From positions 5,125,202-5,189,201 of the forward strand of contig JAMKCF010000004.1 of assembly GCA_023634235.1 (NCBI GenBank): a DNA stretch of 64,000 nt, written 5' to 3'. This document shows, piece after piece, positions 35,276 through 46,030 of the stretch. Numbering within the stretch: position 1 is the first letter of the stretch; the number at the start of each line of letters is the position of its first letter. The notes under the pieces were generated by a model, which was not told where the DNA came from, searched no databases, and saw only the letters and a list, made by a program, of their open reading frames with translations. A program made the position numbers and the translations under genes. Source of the DNA: Pisaster brevispinus (Eukaryota > Echinodermata > Asteroidea > Forcipulatida > Asteriidae).

Positions 35276-36469
35276 ATGGATAGTAATTTTCCTTCAGCAA
35301 ACACATCTGAACTGTCAGACGATTTTTTTCCAACGGCCGTTGAGCCCCAGAATTCAAATGTGCGCGCTTTCCGCTTGATTGTTGAGGTGCTGGTGGTGTT
35401 ACTGGGCGTTCCTGGTAACCTCATCATCATGCGCGTTTACTGGCGCAAGACTGTCAAAACCAGCACCATAGTATTAATTCTGGGCCTGGCCTTTGCTGAC
35501 TGTCTCGTCTGCTTGATAAACATCGTCGACATTATAGGACTGATTGTATGGATTCCGCAGACCCTTTTGATTGACAAGAAATTAGTGAGCACGCCGGTCA
35601 TGGCCTCAGTAATGATCACCTCGGTGATCGCAGCGGATCGCTACGACTGCATATGCCGTCCACAACGTCGATTCTTCGGGCACAAGCAGGGACAAATAGC
35701 GGTCGTGACTTCATTTATCGTGTCGGCCGTGATGTCCGTTCCTGAATTCGTCAAGCAGTTTGGCAAAAGCCCCAACCCGTTTATGGACTTGACGCTGATG
35801 GTATTTCGCCTGAGCTGCTTTTTGGGCTCTCTTTTGATGATTGCTGTCTGTTACACCAAAGTGTTCATGACTATCCGTAAACATGTTCAAGTCGGCATTT
35901 TGTCTTCTGCAAGTGGAGAGAACCCTCCCACCTTGCAGGTTCCTTCTTTGCCAAAACTGCCTTCCCGTGGAAAACCAAGTAGGCCTAAAAAGGACAAAGT
36001 CACGGCTGAATCTGATTTTCCAAACACCGAGCCCCACCATGATTCATCTGGACTATCACCCTCTGTACCTAGTCCTGCCATAGAGGAGAACGCCCCACAA
36101 GGAAAACCGGAAGCGCTTCGGCATACGTCGAGTAACAGAATGGAACCTCGTCTGAATCCCGTCAAACAGCGCCAAGGTAAAAGGATGGAGGCCAGGACAG
36201 CCCTTCAGCGTAAGACGACATTGATGCTGTTCGTGGCCAGCGTTGTGTTCCTGCTATTGTGGCTACCGAACTGGATCTTTGTAGCAGTTAAGAGAGCCGA
36301 TGGGGGCGCAGACGAGGGTATTTATGTTGACCCTATCTTCTACAAAGTCATGATTGAGATGCGAGTTCTCTTCTTCTTGAATAACGCTGTCAATCCGTTT
36401 ATTTACGGACTTGCAAACAGACGGTTTAGAAAAGAGTGCAAAGAAGTGCTCCGTAAGCTATGTAAGTAA
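35276..36469 (+). CDS. Orphan class A (rhodopsin-family) G-protein-coupled receptor, intronless
   Basis: Seven-helix plasma-membrane receptor of 397 residues in one uninterrupted exon. Seen: N-terminal sequon NTS at residue 9; TM1 with GN (Asn48, position 1.50); TM2 with LAFAD (Asp75, 2.50); DRY at 121-123; TM4 near 144-161; TM5 ending in the CYTK segment; a long third intracellular loop of about 110 residues, rich in Ser, Pro and Lys; TM6 with LWLPNW in place of the usual CWxP; TM7 with NPFIY (373-377); and a basic helix 8 with Cys388 and Cys396 that could be palmitoylated. Odd: there is no Cys at position 3.25 (Leu97 there) and none in extracellular loop 2, so the usual disulfide is absent. 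The stretch from D2.50 to R3.50 is about 5 residues shorter than in typical receptors. The ATG context (CAGCAATGG) is good. No ligand can be assigned; the motifs resemble peptide- or amine-like invertebrate orphans. Confidence 0.88.
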   Translation: MDSNFPSANTSELSDDFFPTAVEPQNSNVRAFRLIVEVLVVLLGVPGNLIIMRVYWRKTVKTSTIVLILGLAFADCLVCLINIVDIIGLIVWIPQTLLIDKKLVSTPVMASVMITSVIAADRYDCICRPQRRFFGHKQGQIAVVTSFIVSAVMSVPEFVKQFGKSPNPFMDLTLMVFRLSCFLGSLLMIAVCYTKVFMTIRKHVQVGILSSASGENPPTLQVPSLPKLPSRGKPSRPKKDKVTAESDFPNTEPHHDSSGLSPSVPSPAIEENAPQGKPEALRHTSSNRMEPRLNPVKQRQGKRMEARTALQRKTTLMLFVASVVFLLLWLPNWIFVAVKRADGGADEGIYVDPIFYKVMIEMRVLFFLNNAVNPFIYGLANRRFRKECKEVLRKLCK

Positions 36470-36639
36470 CGAAAAAGACAAGCTGAATTTGCTGGCCTCC
36501 CGCACAAAAATTACCAACGATATATATTCTTAAATAACACAGATATGCATTATTCGTATTCCAAATAGTTGAGCACTAATTTTGATATCATAAAGGATTG
36601 AGATTGAAAGGGAAAAAACCGCTTGCTCTCGTAGTAAAG

Positions 36640-36925
36640 ACACACACACCCTTACGGATCCGGTATGTGAGGTCCTGCTATTGTTGTTCTATTATTCCTA
36701 CCATTGTAACAAAGAAAACCTTGTGAAAAGTTCCTCGTATGTTGGCATGTGTAAGGGCACCCATGTTTGTAAATTGTGTAAACCGAAGACATCCCATGGT
36801 TTGGACTTAGTTTTTTTAGCGACGTTCCCATTGGTTTTGTACACGAAACAAACCGAGGACGGTGCCCAATATGCCATTGTTCTTTCCTTTGTCCTTGCAC
36901 TTAACAGTTTCCCATAGACTTAGTC
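36640..36925. repeat. Shortened copy of the CA-flanked repeat family
   Basis: CACCCTTACGGATCCGGTAT, GCTATTGTTGTTCTATTATT, TTGGCATGTGTAAGGGCAC and CTTAACAGTTTCCCATAGAC in family order. It lies about 170 bases downstream of the GPCR stop codon. Confidence 0.75.
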
Positions 36926-37740
36926 ATGTCATGTCAACGCGACCGGCGACTCAACGTAGGTTATTATTTTCTTATAACTAGTCCACTCTGCATTGTGCTG
37001 TACGAAAACGGCTATTAATAACCAGCAATAAGACCATGCACTTCTGAGCATGCTTCCAAATAGCCAACTAGCGCAGTCCAACTATCGTCGACTAGACAGA
37101 GTTCGGGATAACTCAGTCGAACTATGGTCAACGATAGTCTTTGCGCGAACTTGGCCTATTGTTCAATGCGCGTCACTTTACTAAGACATAAGAGAGGGCG
37201 CATTTCCACTTTACCTGTCCTGTGTGTTTTTACATTGAACAGGACCTACAGCTTTACCGTCCGGCTTGGTGTTTAAGGAGCCCCAGCTTGTCCCACACGA
37301 GCAACTAACCAATGGTCTCCCATCAAAATAATGACCCAAGTCAGTGGTGCATAACTTCATATAGGTGTACAACCGGGGGGAGGGGTTGCAAGCGGGGACA
37401 ACTTCCCTCCGAAATTCGGGTACAGCTCAAGACGAGGGGGGGGGGGTGGCCAAAGAGAGCAAAATCATTTGTTATTCAGTATTACAAAATTGGTTCCCAT
37501 GTGTAACTCATTCAGATAGTCGGTTATGTGTAGGTCTATTCTTGTTTTGAAACAAAGCATTGCCATTTGTCGCACAATAGTATGTACGCTGTATTTTATT
37601 ATGGATCTCGCGCAAAATAAAAATTATCGCACATGCAAAAAGAGTGATGGTCCTAACTGCATAAATAACAAAAGTGTTTTTCCTAAAGAGTGTATCGTGA
37701 AAAACGTAATCTGTTATAAAAACAACCATTTTGTACTAAG

Positions 37741-37897
37741 GCCCTTTTCGAAATCCGCGGCTTTGGCGTGGGTTTGGGCTATTAAGGTTCCACTGGTTAT
37801 TTTGAAAACGTGCGTTTTCCTTATTGGGCTTCAACCATCAGGCAGACGCAGCCAAAGCCGGGCCCCATGAGCCCACGCCTTAGTTTCGAAAAGAGTT
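37741..37897. repeat. Inverted-repeat element with CTTTTCGAAA ends
   Basis: Left CCCTTTTCGAAAT ... GGCTTTGGCGTGGGTTTGGG; right GCCAAAGCCGGGCCCCATGA ... CCCACGCCTTAGTTTCGAAAAGAG. The ends are inverted copies about 155 bases apart, consistent with a small MITE. Confidence 0.5.
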
Positions 37898-38335
37898 TTG
37901 TACGAGGAGATTATTATATTATTTCGGCTAATAACACAAAGGGAAAGGCAGCGGCGAGACTTAGGTAATAGGTGCACAAGGGGGGTGCACTATTTTTTCT
38001 TGGGGGGGGGGGGCACTGCTGGCAAATCAATTATAGATTCCATTTGCACGTTAAAAGGAACTGGATCTTGGCGGGTTCCAAAAAGGGAGGGCACTGACAT
38101 CAATTCCGCCCCCCCCCGTACTCCCTCTTAGTTACGCCACTGGGGAAGGGGACGGGAAATGAACGAACGTCACTTTAAACCTCTCATTATATATTATTCC
38201 CCATTCCACCAGGAAAGCTTTTGTCAACCATTACGTCAAGTGGGCAGTAAATGATTATTGACAATGATGTTGTGGTGGTTCGTTATCCTTTCACACAAAA
38301 ACACTATTTCTTTTAAAGGCAGGGTATACTTTGTG

Positions 38336-38640
38336 TAACTGTCAAGGACCGGTATTCTGCACTTGGTGTATCCCAACAAATGCTTGAAAAACAAACCTGT
38401 TAAAATCGGGCTCAAGTGGTCATCGAACTTGCATGAAAATAGTGAACGAAAAAAAACCCTAAACAATTTGGGATAAAAAAATCACCCCTTTCTCTAAAAC
38501 TACTTTACTTCGAACGGTTTTGTTTATATCAACAGCTCTCCAGCGTTCTTCACCAAGTAAAATTATCCATATAAACGATTGCCATTGACTTGACCAATGC
38601 TTACCAATGACGATCTAGTTTTATTTTGATGCCACTTCGT
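38336..38640. repeat. Dispersed repeat (GTCAAGGACCAGTAT family)
   Basis: Contains TGTCAAGGACCGGTATTCTG, TTGGTGTATCCCAACAAATG, TCACCCCTTTCTCTAAAACT and CAACAGCTCTCCAGCG in the order seen at 49.3 kb. It is non-coding. Confidence 0.5.
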
Positions 38641-38878
38641 AAAATTAGGTTTCTAAAAAGAATAAGCATCCTCGTCCCTAGTAAATTTTTTTAAACTAAA
38701 TTATTTATATTATATAAAAATTGAAATTGTATTTGTATCAAGATACAAAAGGTATTTTTTTATTATCAAGAATTTTGTATAACTATAATTGTTATAGGGT
38801 AATTGCAAATTAACGAACTAGAAGTGATTATGTTTTAAGGGTAATGTAAAGCATTCTACCCGGAAAAAATAATCACTG

Positions 38879-38936
38879 CTATAGCGTGCCATTTGCTTTG
38901 CTTACACGTGTAGGCAAAGCAAAAGGCACGCTATAG
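38879..38936. repeat. Hairpin CTATAGCGTGCC ... GGCACGCTATAG
   Basis: 12 bp perfect outer stem, then a two-base bulge and a TTTGCTTTGC/GCAAAGCAAAA inner stem around TTACACGTGTA. No host gene is near. Confidence 0.8.
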
Positions 38937-39675
38937 CTTGCCAGCGGTTCTTTCCAGCAGTTCTTCTGTGGCAAGTGTCTCTTGAAACACTCCAAAGCAG
39001 CATATCAAAAAGGTAGAAAAAAGGAAGTTGGGGAAAAACTGCTGATTTGCATAAAAACAAAATGGTCGCTTCTGCCTTTTTTTCACAAACATAGTGTGAG
39101 CACACCCCTAAAAGTAGCAGAAATCATACCATTTTCACTTAACTCTCACTGGTTAAAAAGGTAAGAGTCTGATTTTAATGCGCCGTGCTGATGTGCATAT
39201 TTTTGGCTCATGGTAGACTAAAATGTGATTATTACAACGTAAAAAATGAAATACAAATTTCACGTCCTTTCATATTTGCAAAAATATACAAGTGTCAACG
39301 TTATGTTCATGGGTCGTTCAAAGCCAGCAGTCTCACTTTCAAATGTTGCATTTCTTATCGAGCGTGAAAAGGCAGCAATACAAGTTAGCAACCCCCAAAA
39401 TGTAATGATTATTTAGTTGCAACTGAAAGTTCATTTTATACTAGACTGGTCCCCTGTCTTTATCTGCAAGGATAAAAACAGGCACCGGTCTTACAGGGCG
39501 GCCCAATTATTTCACTGGATATAAAGAGATACAATGATTTCATTGGACAAAATGATTTCATTAGATAAACGTGCAGTGACGAAAGCTTTCCATATCTGCG
39601 TTATGATTGGTCCGAGTGAAATAGTTTGTGAGCTTGCATGCGTTCGTCTGCAGTGTGACGTCAGATGTTCAGGCT

Positions 39676-40326
39676 CTCATAGATATAGAATATAATACCT
39701 AGATCGGCCGCACGTGCGCGCGCTCCACTGCCTGTGTAGAAAAAGATGTGGTTTGCCCATAGAGCTATATATAACTCTATGGGTTTGCCATGGACGCAGT
39801 AAATTGTCACGTGCTTGAGGCGACGCGCAGATATTGACAATGCCAATTTCATGTTATAGAACTTATGCACATGATGTTATATCAGTAGGGCGCCCTAGAG
39901 GCCAAAAAGCGGCCGTTCATTGGCCAAACCTGTGCGCCGCGCGTACAAATCTGCGCGTTACCTCAAGCACGCGACTAATGTCAGCCCCCCCCCCCAGGCT
40001 GAACCAGCGTATTGTACGCGCGGCCGATCTATATCTATGCAGCCCCCAGGCTGAACCAGCGTATAGACCTTATGCATTGATCTCCATTAATATTGTCAAT
40101 ATTAATGGAGATCAATGACCTTATGCACATGACGTCATTTGAGTAGGGCGCCCTCGCCTAGAGGTCAAAAGGAGGTTGTTCATTGGCCAATCCTGTGCGC
40201 CACGCGTACAAAACTGTGCGTTTCCATTGTTACATCATCGGTTTACCTCTAAGATGGCGGCTGGATGACGTCAATGCATAAGGTATATTGTACGCGCAGC
40301 CGATATAGGTATTATATTCTATATCT
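39676..40326. mobile_element. Terminal-inverted-repeat element with 11 bp flanking direct repeats
   Basis: The ends AGATATAGAATATAATACC (left, about 39,681) and GGTATTATATTCTATATCT (right) are inverted copies. ATGTTCAGGCT occurs directly outside both ends (39,665-39,675 and 40,327-40,337). Inside are two diverged copies of a GGCGCCCTAGAGG ... TTCATTGGCCAA ... CCTGTGCGCC block and a perfect 20 bp hairpin. An 11-base target duplication would fit Mutator-like elements. No transposase is present. Confidence 0.55.
40076..40116. repeat. Perfect 20 bp hairpin with 1-base loop
   Basis: ATTGATCTCCATTAATATTG, T, then its exact inverse. Both flanks read GACCTTATGCA in direct orientation (40,067 and 40,117). 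It lies inside the element at 39,676-40,326. Confidence 0.9.
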
Positions 40327-40465
40327 ATGTTCAGGCTATAATGGGCCGCGTTCCACTTGCGCAAACGTTGCCAAAGCTTGCGCACGTTTGTAAACAATTT
40401 CGAGTGGAAGGAGTTGTGCGCCGCCAACGTTAGCAACCATAGTTAGACAAACGTTAGCAACCATA

Positions 40466-40939
40466 GGCGAATCATAGAGCAAGTTCGGGTACTAACCTTA
40501 GTCAATTCCGCCATTAAATCACGCATGCGTTGTCAGTGTCTCACTCAAACGCGTTTAGTTGATTGATTCGTCAAATGTGGCAACCAACGTGGCGACGACG
40601 TATCAAAAGGAAAAAAATGTATTGGCCATAAAAAAAATTGCATAATATAGAGCAATTAATAATTTTTATCTGAATAATTGATATATTTAATTGGCAAAAA
40701 CCTACCATTATCGTTAAACCCATTTTTGTGTGATTATAAAAAACGTTCTCGATCACCTAACCAAAACGCCATCTTGACAAAGTGATGTAACTTTGTTAGT
40801 TAACTAGAGGAACAGTGCTCCGGGGCTAGGTTAATCCAGTTGGACTAGCTAGTTCAACCATGCAGCGTTCGAGTGGCATCTAGATCGACTATGGTTAAGT
40901 CTAGTCGATTCTAGTCAGCCACCCGAACTTGCTCATAGA
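40466..40939. mobile_element. Inverted-repeat element with TCATAGAGCAAGTTCGGGT ends
   Basis: The left end 40,470-40,488 and its inverse ACCCGAACTTGCTCATAGA at 40,920-40,938 bound about 470 bases of non-coding sequence. It abuts, and overlaps by a few bases, the next element at 40,932. Confidence 0.5.
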
Positions 40940-41431
40940 GTTATAGGAACTAAAGGGCGCACTGGTAAGGCTGTGCACAAACGCGACGGGACAGCAAGGA
41001 GACACGCGCGCAATTTGGTACAAGGGCAACAATGAATACGAAATACGTGGTGTGCTTGCTAAATACACACCATGCGGTCTAAAAACAGATCGAGCGGCCG
41101 TTTTAAAATTATTTCGTGGGGTTTACCTTATTCGTTTTAATAGAGGATGAACACACATGCCATGATTTATTGTCCAACTTGAATGAATATAATTATAAAA
41201 TATTATATTTATTCGGGGATTATATATTCAAGTGCTATAAACGGTCTTCACTGGCATTAATAAATTTCACAGTAAACCATTTCATTGTTAACCATTACTC
41301 TGTTGCAACACGCGCTAATAATCTAGACACAACGTTGTTGTTTTTTGACATACATAATGGCCGCCGCTGCCCTTGTCGGGCCGCTTAACTAGGCTAGTGC
41401 GCCCTCTAGTTCCTATATATAACTCTATGAG
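40932..41431. mobile_element. Inverted-repeat element with GGAACTA(G/A)AGGGCGCACT ends
   Basis: The left end 40,932-40,963 (CTCATAGAGTTATAGG, AACTAAAGGGCGCACT) and right end 41,396-41,431 are inverse copies with one short indel. The 430-base interior is AT-rich. No transposase frame is convincing. Confidence 0.55.
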
Positions 41432-43440
41432 GCGAACGTATATCTGAGGTGTTGGTGGGTGGTTTTCAAAATGGCGGACAACAACATTTAAAAGAAAAGT
41501 AAGCAGACAATTATTTTCTCTTCAAGAAAATACTTATAATGTGTTTTCTGTGGTTGATAATGAAGTCGGGTAGAGTTGAAATAACACTTAATTAGTTGAT
41601 GTCATAAATGAGGACTAAAATATACCTACCGAACAGCAAAAACCAAGTTACAAAAAATAAAATACATACGGTGTCGCCATTTTCACTACAGAACGCAGCC
41701 ATATTTACATCACAAAGTGCGCAACCAATCGTTCCAACGGTTGCGATCTGTTTGCACAAATGGAACTATTTTCTTGTGCTGTGGATGTAAATGAAGTAGA
41801 CTCAATCGGGTGTGGTGTATAAATCTCAACTCCTTTACACTTAATATGCAACACTTTGTATACAGTTAGATGCGGATGACTAAAACCTAATTAGATCATA
41901 ATAAAAGTGCCAGGCCACTGAGGCATAAATGTATGTTTCTTGTAATGTAAGTAAACACGACAGGATCGCACCCCAGCTTAAAGAAATAACTTGATATTTT
42001 AGTAGCTCAGTAGTATGGAAGGCGTATATAACCCTGTTTTTAGAAGGAGGGTCATAACCCTCAGTCGTAAGGGTCATGAAGGTCTCCAACCCAGCGCAGA
42101 TAGTGACCGGGTAAATCAATAGATATGTAAGGGAAGTATGCTGATTGTTTTGTTTGTTATTTATTAATATGAAAAAGATGCTTTGAATAAAAATTACATA
42201 AAGTTTGTTTGTTTGTTGCTTTTAAAGTGTGTCAGTTAACAATGATTAGAAGAAAAATGAAAAACAATTCGCATTTCTCGATTCAAACAACGGCTGTTAG
42301 TAACAACCCCTTGGTCAAGAATGTACGAGTCCCGTTTAGTTTTATTGTCGTACGCTACGTTGTGATCGTGTTCGAACATGCTATCGGTGGTAGACTTGAT
42401 TTCAAGTCTGAGATCGCGGTTATTCCTCTGCATCAGCCACAAAAAACGCCCCACAGATTAGCTATCACGCGCCCCAACTCGCAATCTCAGACTTGACCCC
42501 CTTGCGTTTATGTATATTCATGATTGTGTTCAAAGATAAATGTAAATAATCAAGAGTACACCAGGGAGCTGAATAGGCTGAACTCGCTTAAGATTGTTGC
42601 TTTATGTTCATTCGATGTTAAATTTGTATAGTCCTTGGTACGTAGAAAGTTTTTAAAATACATAGATAACTTTAATGAGATCTTAATGTAATAAAAAACA
42701 CATAACCAAATACATGATTCCTACTCCGCGATAACAGTTGCACCCTACAGTTTAAATGGAAGAGCTCACAACCTATCCCGTAGATGGTTTTGTTTGAATA
42801 ATCATGTTATCGAAGGTTTTTGCAATTCCGACCAATCAGATTGTTCCGTCCACTTTTGGACTAATTCGCCATAGGGTGTGTACAAACCGTTGAACAATGG
42901 TCCCAAGTCTGTGATCGTAGGCTAATGACGGAGGTTAATCTAAAAGAGGGCGCTATTTCAGGCAATAATGTATTGGCTATCGGGTAGACTAAAAGCCACG
43001 ATCGCAGACTTGGAACCAAGTCTATATCGGTGGCCGAGCGGATGCGTCCACACGAACAGTATGCAAAACGTTATGTCATGAAAGACAGAACTCCAAAACA
43101 TTTTGTTTATGGCGTGTCTATTCGCACTGATAACATAACAATAATAATACATTGCCATGCATTAGCCCATCCTAGATTTCTGGAAATGTTCGGTAGGAAT
43201 GCAGCCGCAAACCGTTGTGTATGCATTTAATTAATCCCCATCCTCTTCTCTTAAGGTTTAAAGAAATTATAGGAATACTACCCTAACTGTATATAACTTA
43301 TTTTTGTCATGGGAAATGGTCAACTGAATAATAATGATATACTAATTTGCCACATACAATAACATACGAACAAAACGTGTCAAATCAATCTAACTTTGCA
43401 ACCAAAGACCGACGTGTGGTTTGCTCTTTTCATAAAAGAA
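41432..43440. other. No gene recognised
   Basis: AT-rich unique-looking sequence. The only structure noticed is the small inverted-repeat element at 42,898 and its partial relative at 42,365-42,500. Confidence 0.4.
42898..43018. mobile_element. Small inverted-repeat element with TGGTTCCAAGTCTG ends
   Basis: Left TGGTCCCAAGTCTGTGATCG, right CGATCGCAGACTTGGAACCA: 23-base ends with about three mismatches, 120 bases in total. Part of the same phrase recurs at 42,390-42,500. Confidence 0.5.
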
Positions 43441-43800
43441 CCCCCCAAAACAAACAAACAAACAAACAAAACAAACAAACAAACAAACAAACAAACACCC
43501 CAACACCCCAACAAACAAACACACCAACAACCCCAACAAACAAACAAATAAACAAACACCCGACAAGCAAACAAACAGACAGAAAGACAGTATGATCCCT
43601 TTTCTTTAATATTTCCTGTTAAAACATGGTGGGCTTTCCAAGTACAGTTCCTACCTCAAACTCACACCAAAATGTCTCTCTCGTACGCCCACACAGACAG
43701 ACGCTCAGACAGCCCGACAGACAGACAGACAAACAGACAAATAGAAAAACATGCAAACAGACAAACAGACAAACAGGCAAAGAAAACAAGCAAACAAATA
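43440..43800. repeat. CAAA/CAGA microsatellite
   Basis: (AAAC)n from 43,446, with CCCAACA variants, then (ACAG)n and (ACAA)n from about 43,690. The right part belongs to the outer end of the left large inverted-repeat arm; the partner (TGTTTGTCTG)n lies at 63,290-63,360. Confidence 0.9.
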
Positions 43801-46030
43801 GAAACAACGTTGCCTTGTTCTACACATCAAGCGAATTGAAACTTAATAATTGCATCAGTGATCTAAACATTTCGAACAAGATCCCCAAAAATGTGAGTAC
43901 AACCGAATTAGTATATTATTGTTATTATTATTATTTGAATTTATACCATAGGTCCTTCTGCTGGTTGGTAAGCAATTTGCAACGGCTAATTCTTTCTCAT
44001 TTACAACCGATTTAAGTACACACACACACACACACACACAACCTTACGGATCCGGTTTGTGGGGTACTGCTATTGCTGTTCTATTGTTCCCTTTTCTAAA
44101 GAATTCCCTTGTGGGGCCCTATTGTTCCTATTGAAATTGCCTTGTGGGGTCCATTGTTCCATTGTTAAAAGTACTTGTGTAAGGGCACACAACCTTACGG
44201 ATCCGGTTTGTGGGGTACTGCTATTGTTGTTCTATTGTTCCCTTTTCTAAAGAATTCCCTTGTGGGGCCCTATTGTTCCTATTGAAATTGCCTTGTGGGG
44301 TCCATTGTTCCATTGTTAAAAGTACCCCATAAGTTGGCATGTGTAAGGGCACCCACACACACACACACACCCAGGTACAGCACTCCTATACGTTAGAGGA
44401 CACCTATTGTACTTTCTGTTGTTCCTGTATTGAAGCAATCCCCATTGGTTTTGTACACAAACGACTAGTGAGGACACCTGAAAACAAAGAACCGACTAGT
44501 GAGGACCTATTGTCCCTATTGTAAAATGTCCTCGGAGGGTTGGCAATACAAACACACGCAAACAAGAAGTGTCCTTGTACTTTCAATAAGCTTTCAACCG
44601 ATTGAAAGCTTATTTATTGAAAGCTTATTGAATAAGCTTTCAATAAGCTTTCAATAAGCTTTCAACAGATTTAAAGACACACACACACACACACACCACC
44701 ACACGCAAACAAGAAGTGTCCTTGTACTTTCAATAAGCTTTCAAAACGCTCGTCATTAAACGATTCGTACTTATTAATTTGATGTTGAATAATTATCGCA
44801 ATATCTTCTACGCTGCACCGATACGGCAGCAAATGTGTTTATCCTTAATAGTAATACCAATTAAGTTAGTTTTTGAGCAGTGTAGGGCAATCAAGAACCC
44901 TCGAGATAAAATGTTTACACGTGTCTTCTTTAGATAGACTATAGGTAATGTTGTACACAAGCAAGTCAGATACTATTTCTGATTATGTCTGGTGTTGCAT
45001 TGAATTTGCTTCCGAATTTACCTTAAAAACAGTTCATCTGTAGTTCGTCTGTAACCAATGCCAGTTGCCGTAATTTCATGTACAAGAGACCAAGGGGTCA
45101 TTGCGGGTCCCACGTAAACCATGCCCATTACCCAGGCCCGTGAAAACAATTTTGTGCAAAGGGATACTGGTTTTTTCAAAGACAATTGGCGTGAGCAGAG
45201 CGCAAAGCCATTACGGCGTAGGGTTCGGTCCCGCTTAAGCTCCTAAATGCTCTGTTGTACATCAGAGACACGATTTGGCACATAAATCTATCTGCATTTT
45301 TTTTTTTTTTGGGGGGGGCAGGATTATTATAAGTGTAATGTGCCAAATGATTACCCCCAAACGACTTGTTTTCACGAGGCGAAGTTGGGTGAAAAGATTT
45401 TTAGTTTTCGAGGCTTTTGCTTGAAATTACTAGAATCGTGGTTCAAATACAAGACTATTTGCAAGTTTACGTACAATTATCGTCCCTATCGTTAATATTG
45501 GCAATGAATAACAGAATATGTCAGGTTCAGAAGTCCCAAGGGAACAATAAGTGCCTCTCGTTAACGGCTACCGGTAATTTTTATGGCGATTATATTTTAT
45601 AAGGATGAACACAACAGTTTTTGAGGGCTTATCCCTGGCATCAAATGCTCACTGATCACTTGCTTAGTCATGTGTTTTTTAATATATTACCATGACGATG
45701 AACGAAAATAACATTAAATCTAAATAATTTCATCCTTATTAACATTTTACCGAACAACTGTGAAGGGGGAAATTAATAATGTTAGATATTAGTGCAATTG
45801 ACTCGACCAACGCGTACCAATGACCTTTTAGTTTTATTTTATTGGCACGTTTTCTTTTCTACAAGCACAAGCTGATGGTGAGAGTTTCCCACCGCATGTT
45901 ACAGTGTATTGCTTTTGGGCGACTGGGCCGTCCATCCAGTGGCTAAAAGGTAGCCACTGGACCGCCCAGCCGCCCAGGGTTTCTTCATTTTTATAAGTTT
46001 CCTGATTTTTATTTAAATTTTACTTTTTAA
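43666..46030. repeat. Left arm of a large inverted repeat (~2.4 kb)
   Basis: Matches the reverse complement of 61,180-63,370 over most of its length. Examples: the CGTACGCCC/GGGCGGACG outer edge, the GATCCGGTTTGTGGGG units, TACGCTGCACCGATACGGCA, GACGTAGGG-type GGCGTAGGGTTCGGTCCCGC, TACCGGTAATTTTTATGGCG, and the inner hairpin CCAGTGGCTAAAAGGTAGCCACTGG-like stem at about 45,939. It carries two CA-flanked units where the right arm has one, plus an AAGCTTTCAATAAGC palindrome cluster (44,580-44,740). No coding content is supported. Confidence 0.85.
44578..44745. repeat. AAGCTT palindrome cluster
   Basis: At least six TTGAAAGCTTATT/AATAAGCTTTCAA halves in alternating orientation, followed by (AC)n. 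It is nested in the left inverted-repeat arm and largely absent from the right arm. Confidence 0.8.

Larger units (their letters stand above)
36926..39660. other. Gene-free, repeat-bearing interval
   Basis: Contains G/C homopolymer patches (37,375; 37,436; 38,003; 38,110) like those near 29.9 kb, a CTAGTCGAC-rich stretch at 37,060-37,140 with relatives at 40,840-40,920, plus the listed hairpins and dispersed repeat. No coding exon is supported. Confidence 0.45.

Noticed and set aside
35106..35378. Open frame just upstream of, and overlapping, the GPCR start
   Set aside because: Different frame from the receptor, with no protein-like features; probably 5' UTR.
39658..40337. CRISPR-like array because of short repeated blocks
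   Set aside because: Repeats are few, diverged and palindromic within an animal genome; a transposable element explains them.
43380..44015. Open frames rich in Lys-Gln-Thr-Asn or Cys-Leu-Phe-Val
   Set aside because: By-products of CAAA/CAGA microsatellites in the inverted-repeat arm.
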